Shown one piece after another: positions 1-6,489 of a stretch of DNA of 6,541 nt. The notes under the pieces were generated by a model, which saw only the letters and a program-made list of their open reading frames with translations, was not told the DNA's origin and made no database searches. Source of the DNA: an uncultured Lachnospiraceae bacterium (GTDB taxonomy: Bacteria; Bacillota; Clostridia; Lachnospirales; Lachnospiraceae). The stretch spans positions 1 to 6,541 of the forward strand of contig CAJUOO010000102.1 in assembly GCA_910588535.1 (NCBI GenBank), given 5' to 3'. Numbering within the stretch: position 1 is the first letter of the stretch; each line of letters opens with the position of its first letter. The position numbers and the translations under genes are program-made.

Positions 1-2
1 TA

Positions 3-89
3 AGCGGGAGCGGGGTGACGGAGGACCACAGGCAGTTCACCGGGCGGACCTTTCCCGAAAATGATACAACAAAAATTAACAACAACTAA
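3..89 (+). CDS. possible 3' end of an unidentified GC-rich gene (partial)
   Basis: The frame starting at base 3 is open from the window edge to a TAA at 87-89 and would give 28 C-terminal residues ending in DTTKINNN. Nearly all of its first 17 codons end in G or C. Bases 1-60 are about 65% GC, while bases 61-130 are about 19%. That third-position bias suggests real coding, but two other readings also stay open over most of the GC-rich part: plus-strand frame 2 (to a TGA at 62-64) and its complement. I do not recognise the product. If real, it would run convergently with the ABC-F gene. It could equally be non-coding sequence or the border of a mobile element. Confidence 0.27.
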   Translation, partial: SGSGVTEDHRQFTGRTFPENDTTKINNN

Positions 90-127
90 AATATAAAATA
101 TACTAGAAGATTCACTATAATAATCAA

Positions 128-2041
128 CTATTCAGCTAGTTCCTCCCACTGTTCATATAGCTCTTCCAGTTTTTTTGTGAGATCCGTTTTTTCTTGGTTT
201 AGCTTGATAAGCTCTGGAGGATTTGTATAGATTTCTTCTAGTATCAGCAGATTATCAATCTCCTCATTTCGCGTCTCAAGCTTATGAATCTCAGCCTCTG
301 TGCGCGCCAGATCATTTTGGCGCTTGCGAAGCTTTGCCTGTTCCTCCTTTTTTTCCAGCCATTCAGACTTTGAAGTGGAATCTGGAGAATCTGAGACGGA
401 TGTACTTGAAGCTTGAGAAGAATAGAGCTTTGTCATCTCTTCTTTTTTTTCAAGATAATAATCATAATTACCAATATAATTAATGAGAGTCTGATTGGTA
501 AGCTCTAAAATTCGTGTTGCGGTTCTATTGATAAAATAGCGGTCGTGAGAGACATATAGTACTGTTCCTTCGTATTGGTTCAGCGCATCCTCAAGGATTT
601 CCTTGGATTCAATATCCAAATGGTTGGTGGGCTCATCCAGAATCAGGAAGTTTGATTCCGACAGCATCAGCTTTGCCAGAGACACACGCCCTCGCTCTCC
701 GCCGCTTAGATCACCAATTCGCTTAAATACATCATCGTTGGTAAATAAAAAGGCAGCTAGAACGTTTCTAATCTCTGTGTTGGTCAGCGTCGGATAAGTG
801 TCAGAGATCTCTTCAAACAGAGTTTTTTCCATATGAAGAACCTGATGTTCCTGATCGTAGTAGCCGACATGGACCTTTGCGCCAAGCCGAATCTCACCCT
901 TATCTGGTTCAAGCAAATGATTGATTAACTTTAGGATGGTAGTCTTTCCTGTACCATTATTGCCAATTATGGCTATGCGCTCCCCGCGCTTGACATCGAA
1001 GGATACCTGTCGAAACAGGGTGAGAGAACCATAGGATTTTTCAAGATCTGTCACAGCAAGTACATCATTGCCGCTAGTCACGCGGGGCTCTAGACGAATG
1101 TTCATCTGCCTAGTATGGGTGATAGGCTTGTCCATCACTTCCATTTTATTTAGAAGCTTTTCGCGGCTCTCCGCGCGCTTAATGGATTTTTCTCTATTAA
1201 AGGACCGCAGTTTTTCTATTACAGCTTCTTGATGTTTGATCTCGCGCTGTTGGTTTAAGTACTGATGCATTAATGCATCTCTTAACATCGCTTTTTTCTC
1301 CGCATAGGCAGTATAATTGCCGGAAAAGGTAGATGCCTCTGTGTGATCCAGCTCAACCACTTTCGTGACCACACGATCAAGAAAATATCGATCATGAGCC
1401 ACAATAATAACACTGCCATCATAGTTGAGCAGAAAGGATTCCAGCCATGCGATGGAGCTCATATCTAAATGGTTGGTTGGCTCATCGAGAAGAATCACAT
1501 CCGGCTTGGATAAAAGAAGCTTTCCAAGTGCCACGCGGGTTTTCTGGCCACCGGAGAGAGCGGAGATCTCTTTGTCAAATTCATCCTCGCTAAAACCGAG
1601 ACCCTTTAGCACACCAGAGATCTCGCTTTTGTAGGCGTAGCCATTTTTCAATTCAAATTCATGTGTCATTCGAGTATAATTTTCCATCAGCTCATCGAGG
1701 GTGCTGCCGGAGAGGGTATGCATCTGTTGTTCCGCTTCTCTAATTTTTTCTTCCAGCAGAAGAATATCTTTTTTTACCTCTAAAAGCTCATGGTAAATGC
1801 TGTTATGGCTGGTCAAGCTCTGATGCTGTGCCAGATAGCCGAGCGTCTTTCCCTTCGCGAGAGTGACACTTCCCTCGTCGGGGGCAAGCTCGCCCACTAT
1901 TATTTTTAATAATGTACTTTTACCTGCGCCATTTATGCCGACAATGGCAGCTTTTTCTTTTTCCTCGATATGGAAGGATACCTTGGAGAGCACTACATGC
2001 TCCACAAAGGCTTTGCTTATGTTATTACATGCCAGTATCAT
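128..2041 (-). CDS. ABC-F family ATP-binding cassette protein, YdiF-like
   Basis: This is a soluble protein of 637 residues with two ATP-binding cassettes in one chain and no membrane segments, the layout of ABC-F proteins, which act on the ribosome rather than in transport. Cassette 1 has Walker A GINGAGKST (35-43), signature LSGGQ (162-166) and Walker B ending LLDEPTNHLD (184-193). Cassette 2 has Walker A GNNGTGKTT (360-368), signature LSGGE (445-449), Walker B LILDEPTNHLD (466-476) and the switch histidine in SHD (498-500). Both catalytic glutamates (187, 470) are present. The basic, helical inter-domain linker (about 245-325) corresponds to the segment that reaches P-site tRNA in this family. 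A charged C-terminal coiled coil (about 555-637) follows a Ser-rich stretch, as in B. subtilis YdiF. The start MILACNNIS is typical. It overlaps the upstream phosphorylase gene by 17 nt and has only a weak, distant AAGGA, so translational coupling is likely. Nothing marks it as an antibiotic-resistance ABC-F; a housekeeping ribosome-rescue role is inferred. Confidence 0.95.
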   Translation of the reverse strand: MILACNNISKAFVEHVVLSKVSFHIEEKEKAAIVGINGAGKSTLLKIIVGELAPDEGSVTLAKGKTLGYLAQHQSLTSHNSIYHELLEVKKDILLLEEKIREAEQQMHTLSGSTLDELMENYTRMTHEFELKNGYAYKSEISGVLKGLGFSEDEFDKEISALSGGQKTRVALGKLLLSKPDVILLDEPTNHLDMSSIAWLESFLLNYDGSVIIVAHDRYFLDRVVTKVVELDHTEASTFSGNYTAYAEKKAMLRDALMHQYLNQQREIKHQEAVIEKLRSFNREKSIKRAESREKLLNKMEVMDKPITHTRQMNIRLEPRVTSGNDVLAVTDLEKSYGSLTLFRQVSFDVKRGERIAIIGNNGTGKTTILKLINHLLEPDKGEIRLGAKVHVGYYDQEHQVLHMEKTLFEEISDTYPTLTNTEIRNVLAAFLFTNDDVFKRIGDLSGGERGRVSLAKLMLSESNFLILDEPTNHLDIESKEILEDALNQYEGTVLYVSHDRYFINRTATRILELTNQTLINYIGNYDYYLEKKEEMTKLYSSQASSTSVSDSPDSTSKSEWLEKKEEQAKLRKRQNDLARTEAEIHKLETRNEEIDNLLILEEIYTNPPELIKLNQEKTDLTKKLEELYEQWEELAE

Positions 2042-2882
2042 GGTCGATATTCCAATCCTTTATAATTTCTTTTACCAGCGCGACCAGATTGCGTTCGGCC
2101 TGCTGCGCTGATTGTGTGACTTCTGCGTGATTGAGCTCACCGTCGTTGAGCCCTGCTGCCTTGTTCGTGATCAAAGAGATGCCGAGAACCGCCATATCAC
2201 AGTGCCTTGCTACAATGGTTTCCGGCACAGTTGACATTCCTACAGCGTCCGCTCCAAGCGTTTTTATGCCGCGAATCTCGGCTGGCGTCTCATACTGCGG
2301 CCCTCGGAAAAAAGCGTAGATCCCTTCTTTTATTGGCACTTTTACTGTGTCTGCCGCTTTTTTTGCCAGAGAGATCAAGGTCTTATTATAGACTTGTGTC
2401 ATATCCTTGAAGCGAGGACCAAAGGTATCTAGATTCGGCCCGCGAAGGGGAGATGGGCACAGATAACTTAGATGATCTGTGATAAGCATAAGAGTGCCCG
2501 GCTTTAGATCTTCTCGTATTCCGCCAGCGGCATTGGTGACAAGAAGAGAGCGAATGCCAAGGCGTGCAAAAACGCGGATAGGGAATGTCACCTGTTCCAT
2601 CTCATAGCCCTCATAATAGTGAAATCTGCCCTTCATAATAAGGACGAAGGTTCCTTCGATTGTTCCAGCCACCAGTCTGCCTTCATGTCCGACAACGGTG
2701 GATTGTGGAAAGTTGGGAATCTCTTTATAATCAAGGATCACAGGATCTTTTGCTTTGTCAGCTAAGGGACCGAGACCAGAACCAAGGATAATTGCAATAT
2801 CTGGGATAGATGGGAGCTTTGCGCGGATGGCAGAAGCTGCTTGATCTATCTGCTGCAGGTATTGTTCTGTATGGATTGTCAT
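2025..2882 (-). CDS. punA: purine nucleoside phosphorylase, trimeric PNP/MTAP (PunA) family
   Basis: This cytoplasmic salvage enzyme splits purine (deoxy)ribonucleosides with phosphate into free base and (deoxy)ribose-1-phosphate. At 285 residues it has the usual length for the family. Visible motifs, in order, are the phosphate loop GSGLG (34-38), GHEGR (65-69), KGRFHYYEGY (84-93), NAAGG (117-121), YETPAE (197-202) with the base-contacting Glu198, GMSTVPE (215-221) with a phosphate-binding Ser, and ITNKAAG (238-244). Asn240 in the last motif aligns with the Asn that favours 6-oxopurines (inosine, guanosine) in human PNP; methylthioadenosine phosphorylases carry Asp there. Guanosine/inosine preference is therefore inferred. 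The start is set by a full AAGGAGGT 8 nt upstream. It is the first gene of a minus-strand pair with the ABC-F gene, whose ATG lies inside its last codons. No purine riboswitch is evident in the short leader. Confidence 0.96.
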   Translation of the reverse strand: MTIHTEQYLQQIDQAASAIRAKLPSIPDIAIILGSGLGPLADKAKDPVILDYKEIPNFPQSTVVGHEGRLVAGTIEGTFVLIMKGRFHYYEGYEMEQVTFPIRVFARLGIRSLLVTNAAGGIREDLKPGTLMLITDHLSYLCPSPLRGPNLDTFGPRFKDMTQVYNKTLISLAKKAADTVKVPIKEGIYAFFRGPQYETPAEIRGIKTLGADAVGMSTVPETIVARHCDMAVLGISLITNKAAGLNDGELNHAEVTQSAQQAERNLVALVKEIIKDWNIDHDTGM

Positions 2883-2890
2883 AATTGTCT

Positions 2891-2898
2891 ACCTCCTT
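2891..2898 (-). promoter_or_regulatory. ribosome binding site of the purine nucleoside phosphorylase gene
   Basis: The minus strand reads AAGGAGGT here, a full Shine-Dalgarno match, with 8 nt to the ATG at 2882. This fixes the start of the phosphorylase gene and contrasts with the poor site before the ABC-F gene. Confidence 0.9.
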
Positions 2899-2936
2899 CT
2901 ATGTAAAATATGCGGATAGTTTCGATGCATGGCTCT

Positions 2937-2965
2937 ATTATAATGGAAGAATTAGGATGGTGCAA
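2937..2965 (-). promoter_or_regulatory. candidate sigma-A promoter for the punA-ABC-F operon
   Basis: On the minus strand a perfect -10 TATAAT (2942-2937) lies 17 nt downstream of TTGCAC (2965-2960), which keeps the TTG of the -35 consensus. Transcription would start near 2930, leaving a leader of about 48 nt, too short for a purine riboswitch aptamer. Placement, spacing and the absence of a competing upstream gene support the call; the -35 is only a 3/6 match. Confidence 0.6.
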
Positions 2966-2995
2966 GGCATATAAAGTGAAATTTATATTTCATAT

Positions 2996-3074
2996 CCTGA
3001 TTTGTGCGCCTGCAAAAGCAGACAGACGAGAGTACCCTGATTTTGCGCCCGCTAAAGCAGATAGATGGGAGTTA
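2996..3074. repeat. imperfect 40-bp tandem repeat, two copies
   Basis: Two head-to-tail copies begin with CCTGATTT at 2996 and 3036. Allowing one single-base gap (an extra G in copy 1), the 38-39 nt units differ at about five positions, mostly transitions. Shared blocks include TGCGCC, AAAGCAGA and a following GAG/GGAGT. Copy 1 can form a small CTGC-AAAA-GCAG hairpin (3010-3021), which is not conserved in copy 2. The local base composition is richer in GC than the flanks. The origin is unknown; a decayed interspersed intergenic repeat is one possibility. Confidence 0.75.
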
Positions 3075-3207
3075 AGGTGCATGTTGGCGATGATGCGGGT
3101 ATCAGCTTCTTTCTATAGATTTCTAAGATGTTGTAAATGGATGGAAAGAAATAAGATTTGTATAAAAGATATGTAAAATTCTGGCAGGTGCATATAGCCG
3201 GAAATCC

Positions 3208-3236
3208 TTTACGGCGAAAGAAAATTGTGGTAGAAT
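3208..3236 (+). promoter_or_regulatory. candidate extended -10 promoter for the cell-wall protein gene
   Basis: The sequence has -35 TTTACG (3208-3213), a 17-nt spacer, and -10 TAGAAT (3231-3236) preceded by TG one base upstream (3228-3229), giving the extended -10 form TGGTAGAAT. Transcription would start near 3243, about 78 nt before the chosen ATG. An imperfect inverted repeat (GCCG 3197-3200 with AAA 3202-3204, pairing TTT 3208-3210 and CGGC 3212-3215) overlaps the -35 and could be an operator, though no regulator is known. Confidence 0.6.
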
Positions 3237-3311
3237 GAGGTGTAAATCGAAAATATAAGAAAATTGCACTGCCTGCGTAATTATAATATGTGCAGAGAGC
3301 TGTGCAGAAAT

Positions 3312-3319
3312 GGAGAAAG
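3312..3319 (+). promoter_or_regulatory. ribosome binding site deciding the start of the cell-wall protein
   Basis: GGAGAAAG lies just upstream of the ATG at 3321, with GGAG ending 5 nt before it. The longer reading from a TTG at 3264 has no such site and would put 19 Cys/Arg-rich residues ahead of an otherwise normal signal peptide, so the ATG at 3321 is preferred. Confidence 0.65.
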
Positions 3320-3320
3320 A

Positions 3321-4295
3321 ATGAGAGACATACATAACAGATTATACTTCAAGATAAAGAAAGCCGTGACAGTGGGGGCGATTGTGATAGGATTGATGAG
3401 CGCTGGCATCACTGCGCATGCATCTGCAGAAGGATACTGGAGACATGATGAAACAGGCTGGTGGGTACAATTTCAGGATGGAACCTGTGCTCGTCAGATG
3501 TGGCTTTCTGATGGAGAGAAATGGTACGCCTTTGATGACACTGGTTATATGATCATTGGCTGGTGGTGGATAGATGGAAATTGGTATTACTTTGACGCGG
3601 ATGGAGGTATGCACACAGGTTGGCTGTGTGATGCAGATGGCACATGGTATCTGTTGGATTCCTCTGGCGTGATGAAGACGGGCTGGCAGGAGGTCTCCGG
3701 CGTGTGGTACTATATGTACTCCAATGGAGCTATGGCGGTAAATAGTTGGGTGGATGGCTGCTATCTGGATGCTTCCGGCGCATGGAAGAAGGATATGGTG
3801 CAGCAGCAGGATTTCACCTCAGGGATCACAGATACCATCAATGGTCTAAGAACAAAATATCCCAATAATATGTACTGGAATCATATAGGCTTGGATGAAT
3901 CGGCGGATTACAGCAGCACAATCACAAGCACACCGTGCAATCATGCGCTGAATGGACTGATGTATTGTAATTCCTATATACTAGGCAATGTGCGGGGCTA
4001 TCAGTGTGATGGGTTTGCGAGAAAGCTCTCAGATGAGGTCTTTGGTGTGGAGGCAGGAAGGACAGAATATGCATATTCCTTTGATAAGGTGAAGGTGGGG
4101 GACTATCTTCGCTACAGCACAACAAAGGATAGCTTTGTCGCTGACGGGCATACCGTCTTTGTCATAGGAAAGACAAAGGACAGTTTGATTACCACGGAGG
4201 CGAATTATGGCGGAAATTGCATGATTCACTGGGATGGGGTTCTGTCTAAGGAGTATTTGGACAGCATTTATGCAGAATGTATTACAAGATATTAA
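3321..4295 (+). CDS. secreted cell-wall-binding repeat protein with CHAP-like cysteine peptidase/amidase domain
   Basis: The predicted protein has 324 residues. Residues 1-36 form a signal peptide: a basic start, a hydrophobic core AVTVGAIVIGLMSAGI, and a cleavage site after AHASA. Residues 45-159 hold five or six cell-wall-binding repeats of 19-21 residues, built on WYYFD..G.M.TGW, the type used by Firmicutes to attach to wall polymers. The C-terminal part (about 160-324) has the order Cys229 (QCDGFA), His277 (DGHTVFV), then Glu293 and Asn295 (TEANYGG). This matches the Cys-His-Glu-x-Asn arrangement of CHAP peptidoglycan hydrolases such as phage LysK, so cleavage of peptidoglycan peptides or amide bonds is inferred. 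A further motif with YWNH (185-188) and two cysteines (206, 216) precedes Cys229 and is not explained by CHAP alone. The gene has its own promoter and stands 81 nt upstream of yloU on the same strand. The substrate cannot be told from sequence, and a non-hydrolytic role is possible. Confidence 0.85.
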   Translation: MRDIHNRLYFKIKKAVTVGAIVIGLMSAGITAHASAEGYWRHDETGWWVQFQDGTCARQMWLSDGEKWYAFDDTGYMIIGWWWIDGNWYYFDADGGMHTGWLCDADGTWYLLDSSGVMKTGWQEVSGVWYYMYSNGAMAVNSWVDGCYLDASGAWKKDMVQQQDFTSGITDTINGLRTKYPNNMYWNHIGLDESADYSSTITSTPCNHALNGLMYCNSYILGNVRGYQCDGFARKLSDEVFGVEAGRTEYAYSFDKVKVGDYLRYSTTKDSFVADGHTVFVIGKTKDSLITTEANYGGNCMIHWDGVLSKEYLDSIYAECITRY

Positions 4296-4303
4296 GAAAG
4301 TGG

Positions 4304-4332
4304 TTTTCTTTTTGGCAAAAATGGGGTATACT
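4304..4332 (+). promoter_or_regulatory. weak candidate promoter upstream of yloU
   Basis: TATACT (4327-4332) is a 5/6 match to a -10 box and lies about 45 nt before the yloU ATG. The only -35 at 17-nt spacing is TTTTCT, which is poor. A better-looking TTGGCA (4312-4317) is only 9 nt from the -10. The yloU-fakA pair may instead be read through from the cell-wall protein gene. Confidence 0.3.
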
Positions 4333-4376
4333 CAAAATATCCGAATAGGTAAGAAGCAGAGGATGGAGGTAATTAG

Positions 4377-4733
4377 ATGAAAGGTCGAATGAGTACAGCT
4401 CTGGGTGAGGTCACAATAGATGCTGGCGTTATAGCTAAATATGCCGGCACACTTGCCGTGGAATGTTTCGGAATCGTGGGTATGGCGTATGTCAGTATGA
4501 CGGATGGCTTGGTAAAGCTGCTGAAAAGAGAGAGTCTTACGCAGGGGATAAGCGTTGTGATTGATGATAATAAGCTTACGATCGCGTTCCATGTCATTGT
4601 GGTATATGGGGTGAGCATATCTGCGGTTGCAGATAATTTGATCCATAACGTGAAATACAAGGTAGAGGAATTCACCGGTATGGAGGTAGAAAAAATTAAT
4701 ATTTACGTCGAAGGAGTCAGAGTGATTGACTGA
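4377..4733 (+). CDS. yloU: Asp23/Gls24 family envelope stress response protein (YloU)
   Basis: This 118-residue protein has the compact Asp23/Gls24 domain over almost its full length: GEVTIDAGVIAKYAGTLAVEC (10-30), then FGIVGM, a central strand region VVIDDNKLTIAFHVIVVYGVSI (60-81), an amphipathic helix with NLIHNVKYKVEEFTGMEV, and a closing INIYVEGVRV strand. There is no signal peptide or clear membrane segment. The family includes S. aureus Asp23, a membrane-associated alkaline-shock protein, and B. subtilis YloU, whose exact role is unsettled. A GGAGG lies 7 nt before the ATG; Met5 is a possible later start but is less well spaced. The next gene, fakA, begins 29 nt after the stop. This yloU-yloV order is conserved in Firmicutes and strongly supports the identity. 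A cell-envelope or lipid-linked role is an inference from the neighbour. Confidence 0.93.
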   Translation: MKGRMSTALGEVTIDAGVIAKYAGTLAVECFGIVGMAYVSMTDGLVKLLKRESLTQGISVVIDDNKLTIAFHVIVVYGVSISAVADNLIHNVKYKVEEFTGMEVEKINIYVEGVRVID

Positions 4734-4747
4734 TCGCCGGTGTAATC

Positions 4748-4754
4748 AAGGAGG
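4748..4754 (+). promoter_or_regulatory. ribosome binding site fixing the GTG start of fakA
   Basis: AAGGAGG stands 8 nt before the GTG at 4763. No ATG lies at suitable spacing, so this site decides for the GTG start and for an N-terminus reading MAITTIDAALLKKM, as expected for the family. Confidence 0.9.
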
Positions 4755-4762
4755 AACATATT

Positions 4763-6439
4763 GTGGCTATAACAACGATAGATGCAGCCCTGTTAAAAAA
4801 GATGTTCTTGGCAGGGGCTAAAAATCTGGAAGCAAAGAAGGAATGGATCAATGAGCTGAATGTCTTTCCGGTACCGGATGGAGACACAGGCACCAATATG
4901 ACGCTGACGATTATGGCGGCAGCGAAGGAGGTAGGAGCGATTGAGGAGCCGACGATGGAGAGCTTGGCGAAGGCGATCTCTTCTGGCTCCTTAAGGGGCG
5001 CGAGGGGAAATTCTGGCGTAATATTATCTCAGCTTTTTCGAGGCTTTACAAAGGTGATCCGAGAGTATGAGACGCTTGACACAGTGGTGCTCTCCACCGC
5101 CCTTCAGAGAGCGACGGAGACAGCCTACAAGGCAGTGATGAAGCCAAAGGAGGGGACGATCCTCACCGTTGCGAAGGGTATCTCTGACCGCGCGGCGGAG
5201 CTTGCGATGGAGACAGATGATCTGGAGCAATTTATAAGAGGTGTGATTGAGCACGGAGAGTATGTTTTGAGCCAGACGCCTGAGATGCTACCAGTTCTAA
5301 AGCAAGCGGGCGTGGTGGACTCCGGCGGACAAGGGCTGATTCAGGTGATCAAAGGCCTGTATGATGGTTTTATGGGCAAAGAGATTGATGTGGATGCGAT
5401 CAAGAGCAGTGACTCTGTAAAAACCGACATTGTGATTCAGCGGGCAGAGGAGACAGACATTACCTTTGGGTACTGCACAGAATTTATTATAGTGGCGGAG
5501 CAAGATTTTACCTCGCAGACAGAACAAGAGTTTAAGGACTATCTAAGCTCAATTGGAGATTGTGTCGTTGTGGTTTCCGATGATGAGATTGTGAAGGTAC
5601 ATGTCCATACCAACCATCCGGGGCAGGCGATTGAGCGTGCGCTTACGTATGGCTCTCTGACCAGCATGAAGATTGACAATATGCGTGAGGAGCATCATGA
5701 GAAATTAATTAAGGATGCAGAGAAGCTTGCAAAGGAAGAGCCGCCCGAGACACAGGCGGCAGAGGACGCGGAGGAGCGGAAGGCAGTGGGCTTTATCGCT
5801 GTGTCTGTGGGAGATGGACTGGATGAGATCTTTAAGGGAGTCGGTGTGGATTATCTGATTCAGGGCGGGCAGACGATGAATCCAAGCACGGAGGATATGC
5901 TGGAGGCGATCAGTCATGTCAATGCAGATACCATATTTATCCTGCCGAATAATTCCAATATTATTATGGCAGCGAATCAGGCTACTTATCTTGTGGAGGA
6001 CAAAAAGATCTTGGTGGTGCCCTCGAAGACAGTGCCTCAGGGCATTACGGCTATGATCAATTATATGGCAGACAGGACGCCGGAGGAGAATCTGGCATCT
6101 ATGACGGAGGAGATGAAGCGTGTGCACACCGGGCAGGTGACATATGCGGTTCGAAATACCACCATAGATGATAAGGAAATTAGAGAACATGATATTATGG
6201 GGTTGGGTGACAGCTCTATTCTTTCCGTTGGTCAGGATATTGAGACAGTGGCATTTGAAACAGTGGCAGCCATGATAGACAGCGACAGTGAGCTGGTCAG
6301 CATCTATTATGGCAGTGATGTGGAGCAGGAAGCGGCGGATGAGCTTGCAAAGAAGGTGAAAGAGAAGTATCCCGATGTGGATATTGAGCTTCATTCTGGC
6401 GGGCAGCCAATCTATTATTATATCTTGTCCGTGGAGTAG
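4763..6439 (+). CDS. fakA: DAK2 domain fatty acid kinase, catalytic subunit FakA (YloV)
   Basis: FakA phosphorylates fatty acids held by a FakB (DegV-family) partner, giving acyl-phosphate for phospholipid synthesis. The product here has 558 residues, close to the roughly 550 of S. aureus FakA. The N-terminal DhaL/DAK2 domain (about 1-205) carries the metal/ATP motif PDGDTGTNM with Asp39 and Asp41, then SGSLRGARGNSGVILSQ (74-90) and VDSGGQGL (185-192). The middle domain (about 220-315) has Cys238 in GYCTEF and His280/His282 in KVHVHTNHPG, matching the zinc-binding Cys and two His residues reported for S. aureus FakA. A charged, Glu-rich linker (about 312-340) leads to a C-terminal domain (341-558) starting GFIAVSVGDG and containing QGGQTMNPS and ILPNNSNI. 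All key residues look intact. It follows yloU by 29 nt, probably in one transcript, and is closed by a strong terminator. No fakB lies in the window, as is common because partners are encoded elsewhere. The fatty acid chain preference cannot be read. Confidence 0.95.
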   Translation: MAITTIDAALLKKMFLAGAKNLEAKKEWINELNVFPVPDGDTGTNMTLTIMAAAKEVGAIEEPTMESLAKAISSGSLRGARGNSGVILSQLFRGFTKVIREYETLDTVVLSTALQRATETAYKAVMKPKEGTILTVAKGISDRAAELAMETDDLEQFIRGVIEHGEYVLSQTPEMLPVLKQAGVVDSGGQGLIQVIKGLYDGFMGKEIDVDAIKSSDSVKTDIVIQRAEETDITFGYCTEFIIVAEQDFTSQTEQEFKDYLSSIGDCVVVVSDDEIVKVHVHTNHPGQAIERALTYGSLTSMKIDNMREEHHEKLIKDAEKLAKEEPPETQAAEDAEERKAVGFIAVSVGDGLDEIFKGVGVDYLIQGGQTMNPSTEDMLEAISHVNADTIFILPNNSNIIMAANQATYLVEDKKILVVPSKTVPQGITAMINYMADRTPEENLASMTEEMKRVHTGQVTYAVRNTTIDDKEIREHDIMGLGDSSILSVGQDIETVAFETVAAMIDSDSELVSIYYGSDVEQEAADELAKKVKEKYPDVDIELHSGGQPIYYYILSVE

Positions 6440-6451
6440 ACGGGAAAATCG

Positions 6452-6487
6452 AAAACGCTGTGCAAAGATGCTGCATGGCGTTTTTTT
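6452..6487 (+). terminator. strong rho-independent terminator after fakA
   Basis: The arms 6452-6464 and 6472-6484 pair over 13 bp, with AAAACGC against GCGTTTT, two G-U wobbles, and TGCA against TGCA, around a 7-nt loop. A run of seven T follows the GC part at 6481-6487. It begins 12 nt after the fakA stop and should end the yloU-fakA transcript. It also seems to have served as the landing site for the group II intron that begins two bases later. Confidence 0.92.
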
Positions 6488-6489
6488 AT

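Larger units (their letters stand above)
2883..3320. other. divergent intergenic region with two promoters and a tandem repeat
   Basis: This 438-nt gap separates the divergent phosphorylase and cell-wall protein genes. It holds the phosphorylase ribosome binding site and promoter (2891-2965), a small AT-rich inverted repeat (TGAAAT 2977-2982 / ATTTCA 2987-2992), the 40-bp tandem repeat (2996-3074), and a promoter for the rightward gene (3208-3236). I see nothing definable between about 3075 and 3195. An 88-codon open frame at 2910-3176 has no ribosome binding site, crosses the leftward promoter and repeats APAKADR only because of the DNA repeat, so I do not call it a gene. Confidence 0.7.

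Noticed and set aside
128..2041. Antibiotic-resistance ABC-F
   Set aside because: The length, linker and C-terminal coiled coil fit the housekeeping YdiF type, and nothing in the context suggests resistance.
2883..2935. A purine riboswitch ahead of punA
   Set aside because: The proposed leader is only about 48 nt and shows no paired aptamer core or terminator, so there is no room for a roughly 65-nt aptamer.
2939..2944. A rightward TATAAT overlapping the leftward -10
   Set aside because: It arises from the near-palindrome TATTATAAT; there is no -35 at suitable spacing on the plus strand.
2910..3176. An 88-codon plus-strand open frame in the intergenic region with repeated APAKADR
   Set aside because: It has no ribosome binding site, crosses the leftward promoter, and its internal repeat simply reflects the DNA tandem repeat. 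The composition is not protein-like.
3264..3320. An upstream TTG start for the cell-wall protein
   Set aside because: It lacks a ribosome binding site and adds a Cys/Arg-rich stretch ahead of a normal signal peptide; the ATG at 3321 has GGAG at good spacing.
4294..4313. A possible terminator right after the cell-wall protein (AAGAAAG / TTTTCTT, then T)
   Set aside because: The stem is 7 bp, nearly all A-U with one wobble, and overlaps the stop codon; it is too weak to call.
5705..6394. A long minus-strand open frame (229 codons) opposite fakA
   Set aside because: It is rich in His, Cys and Leu, the pattern seen when the reverse of a biased coding strand is read, and fakA is clearly the real gene.
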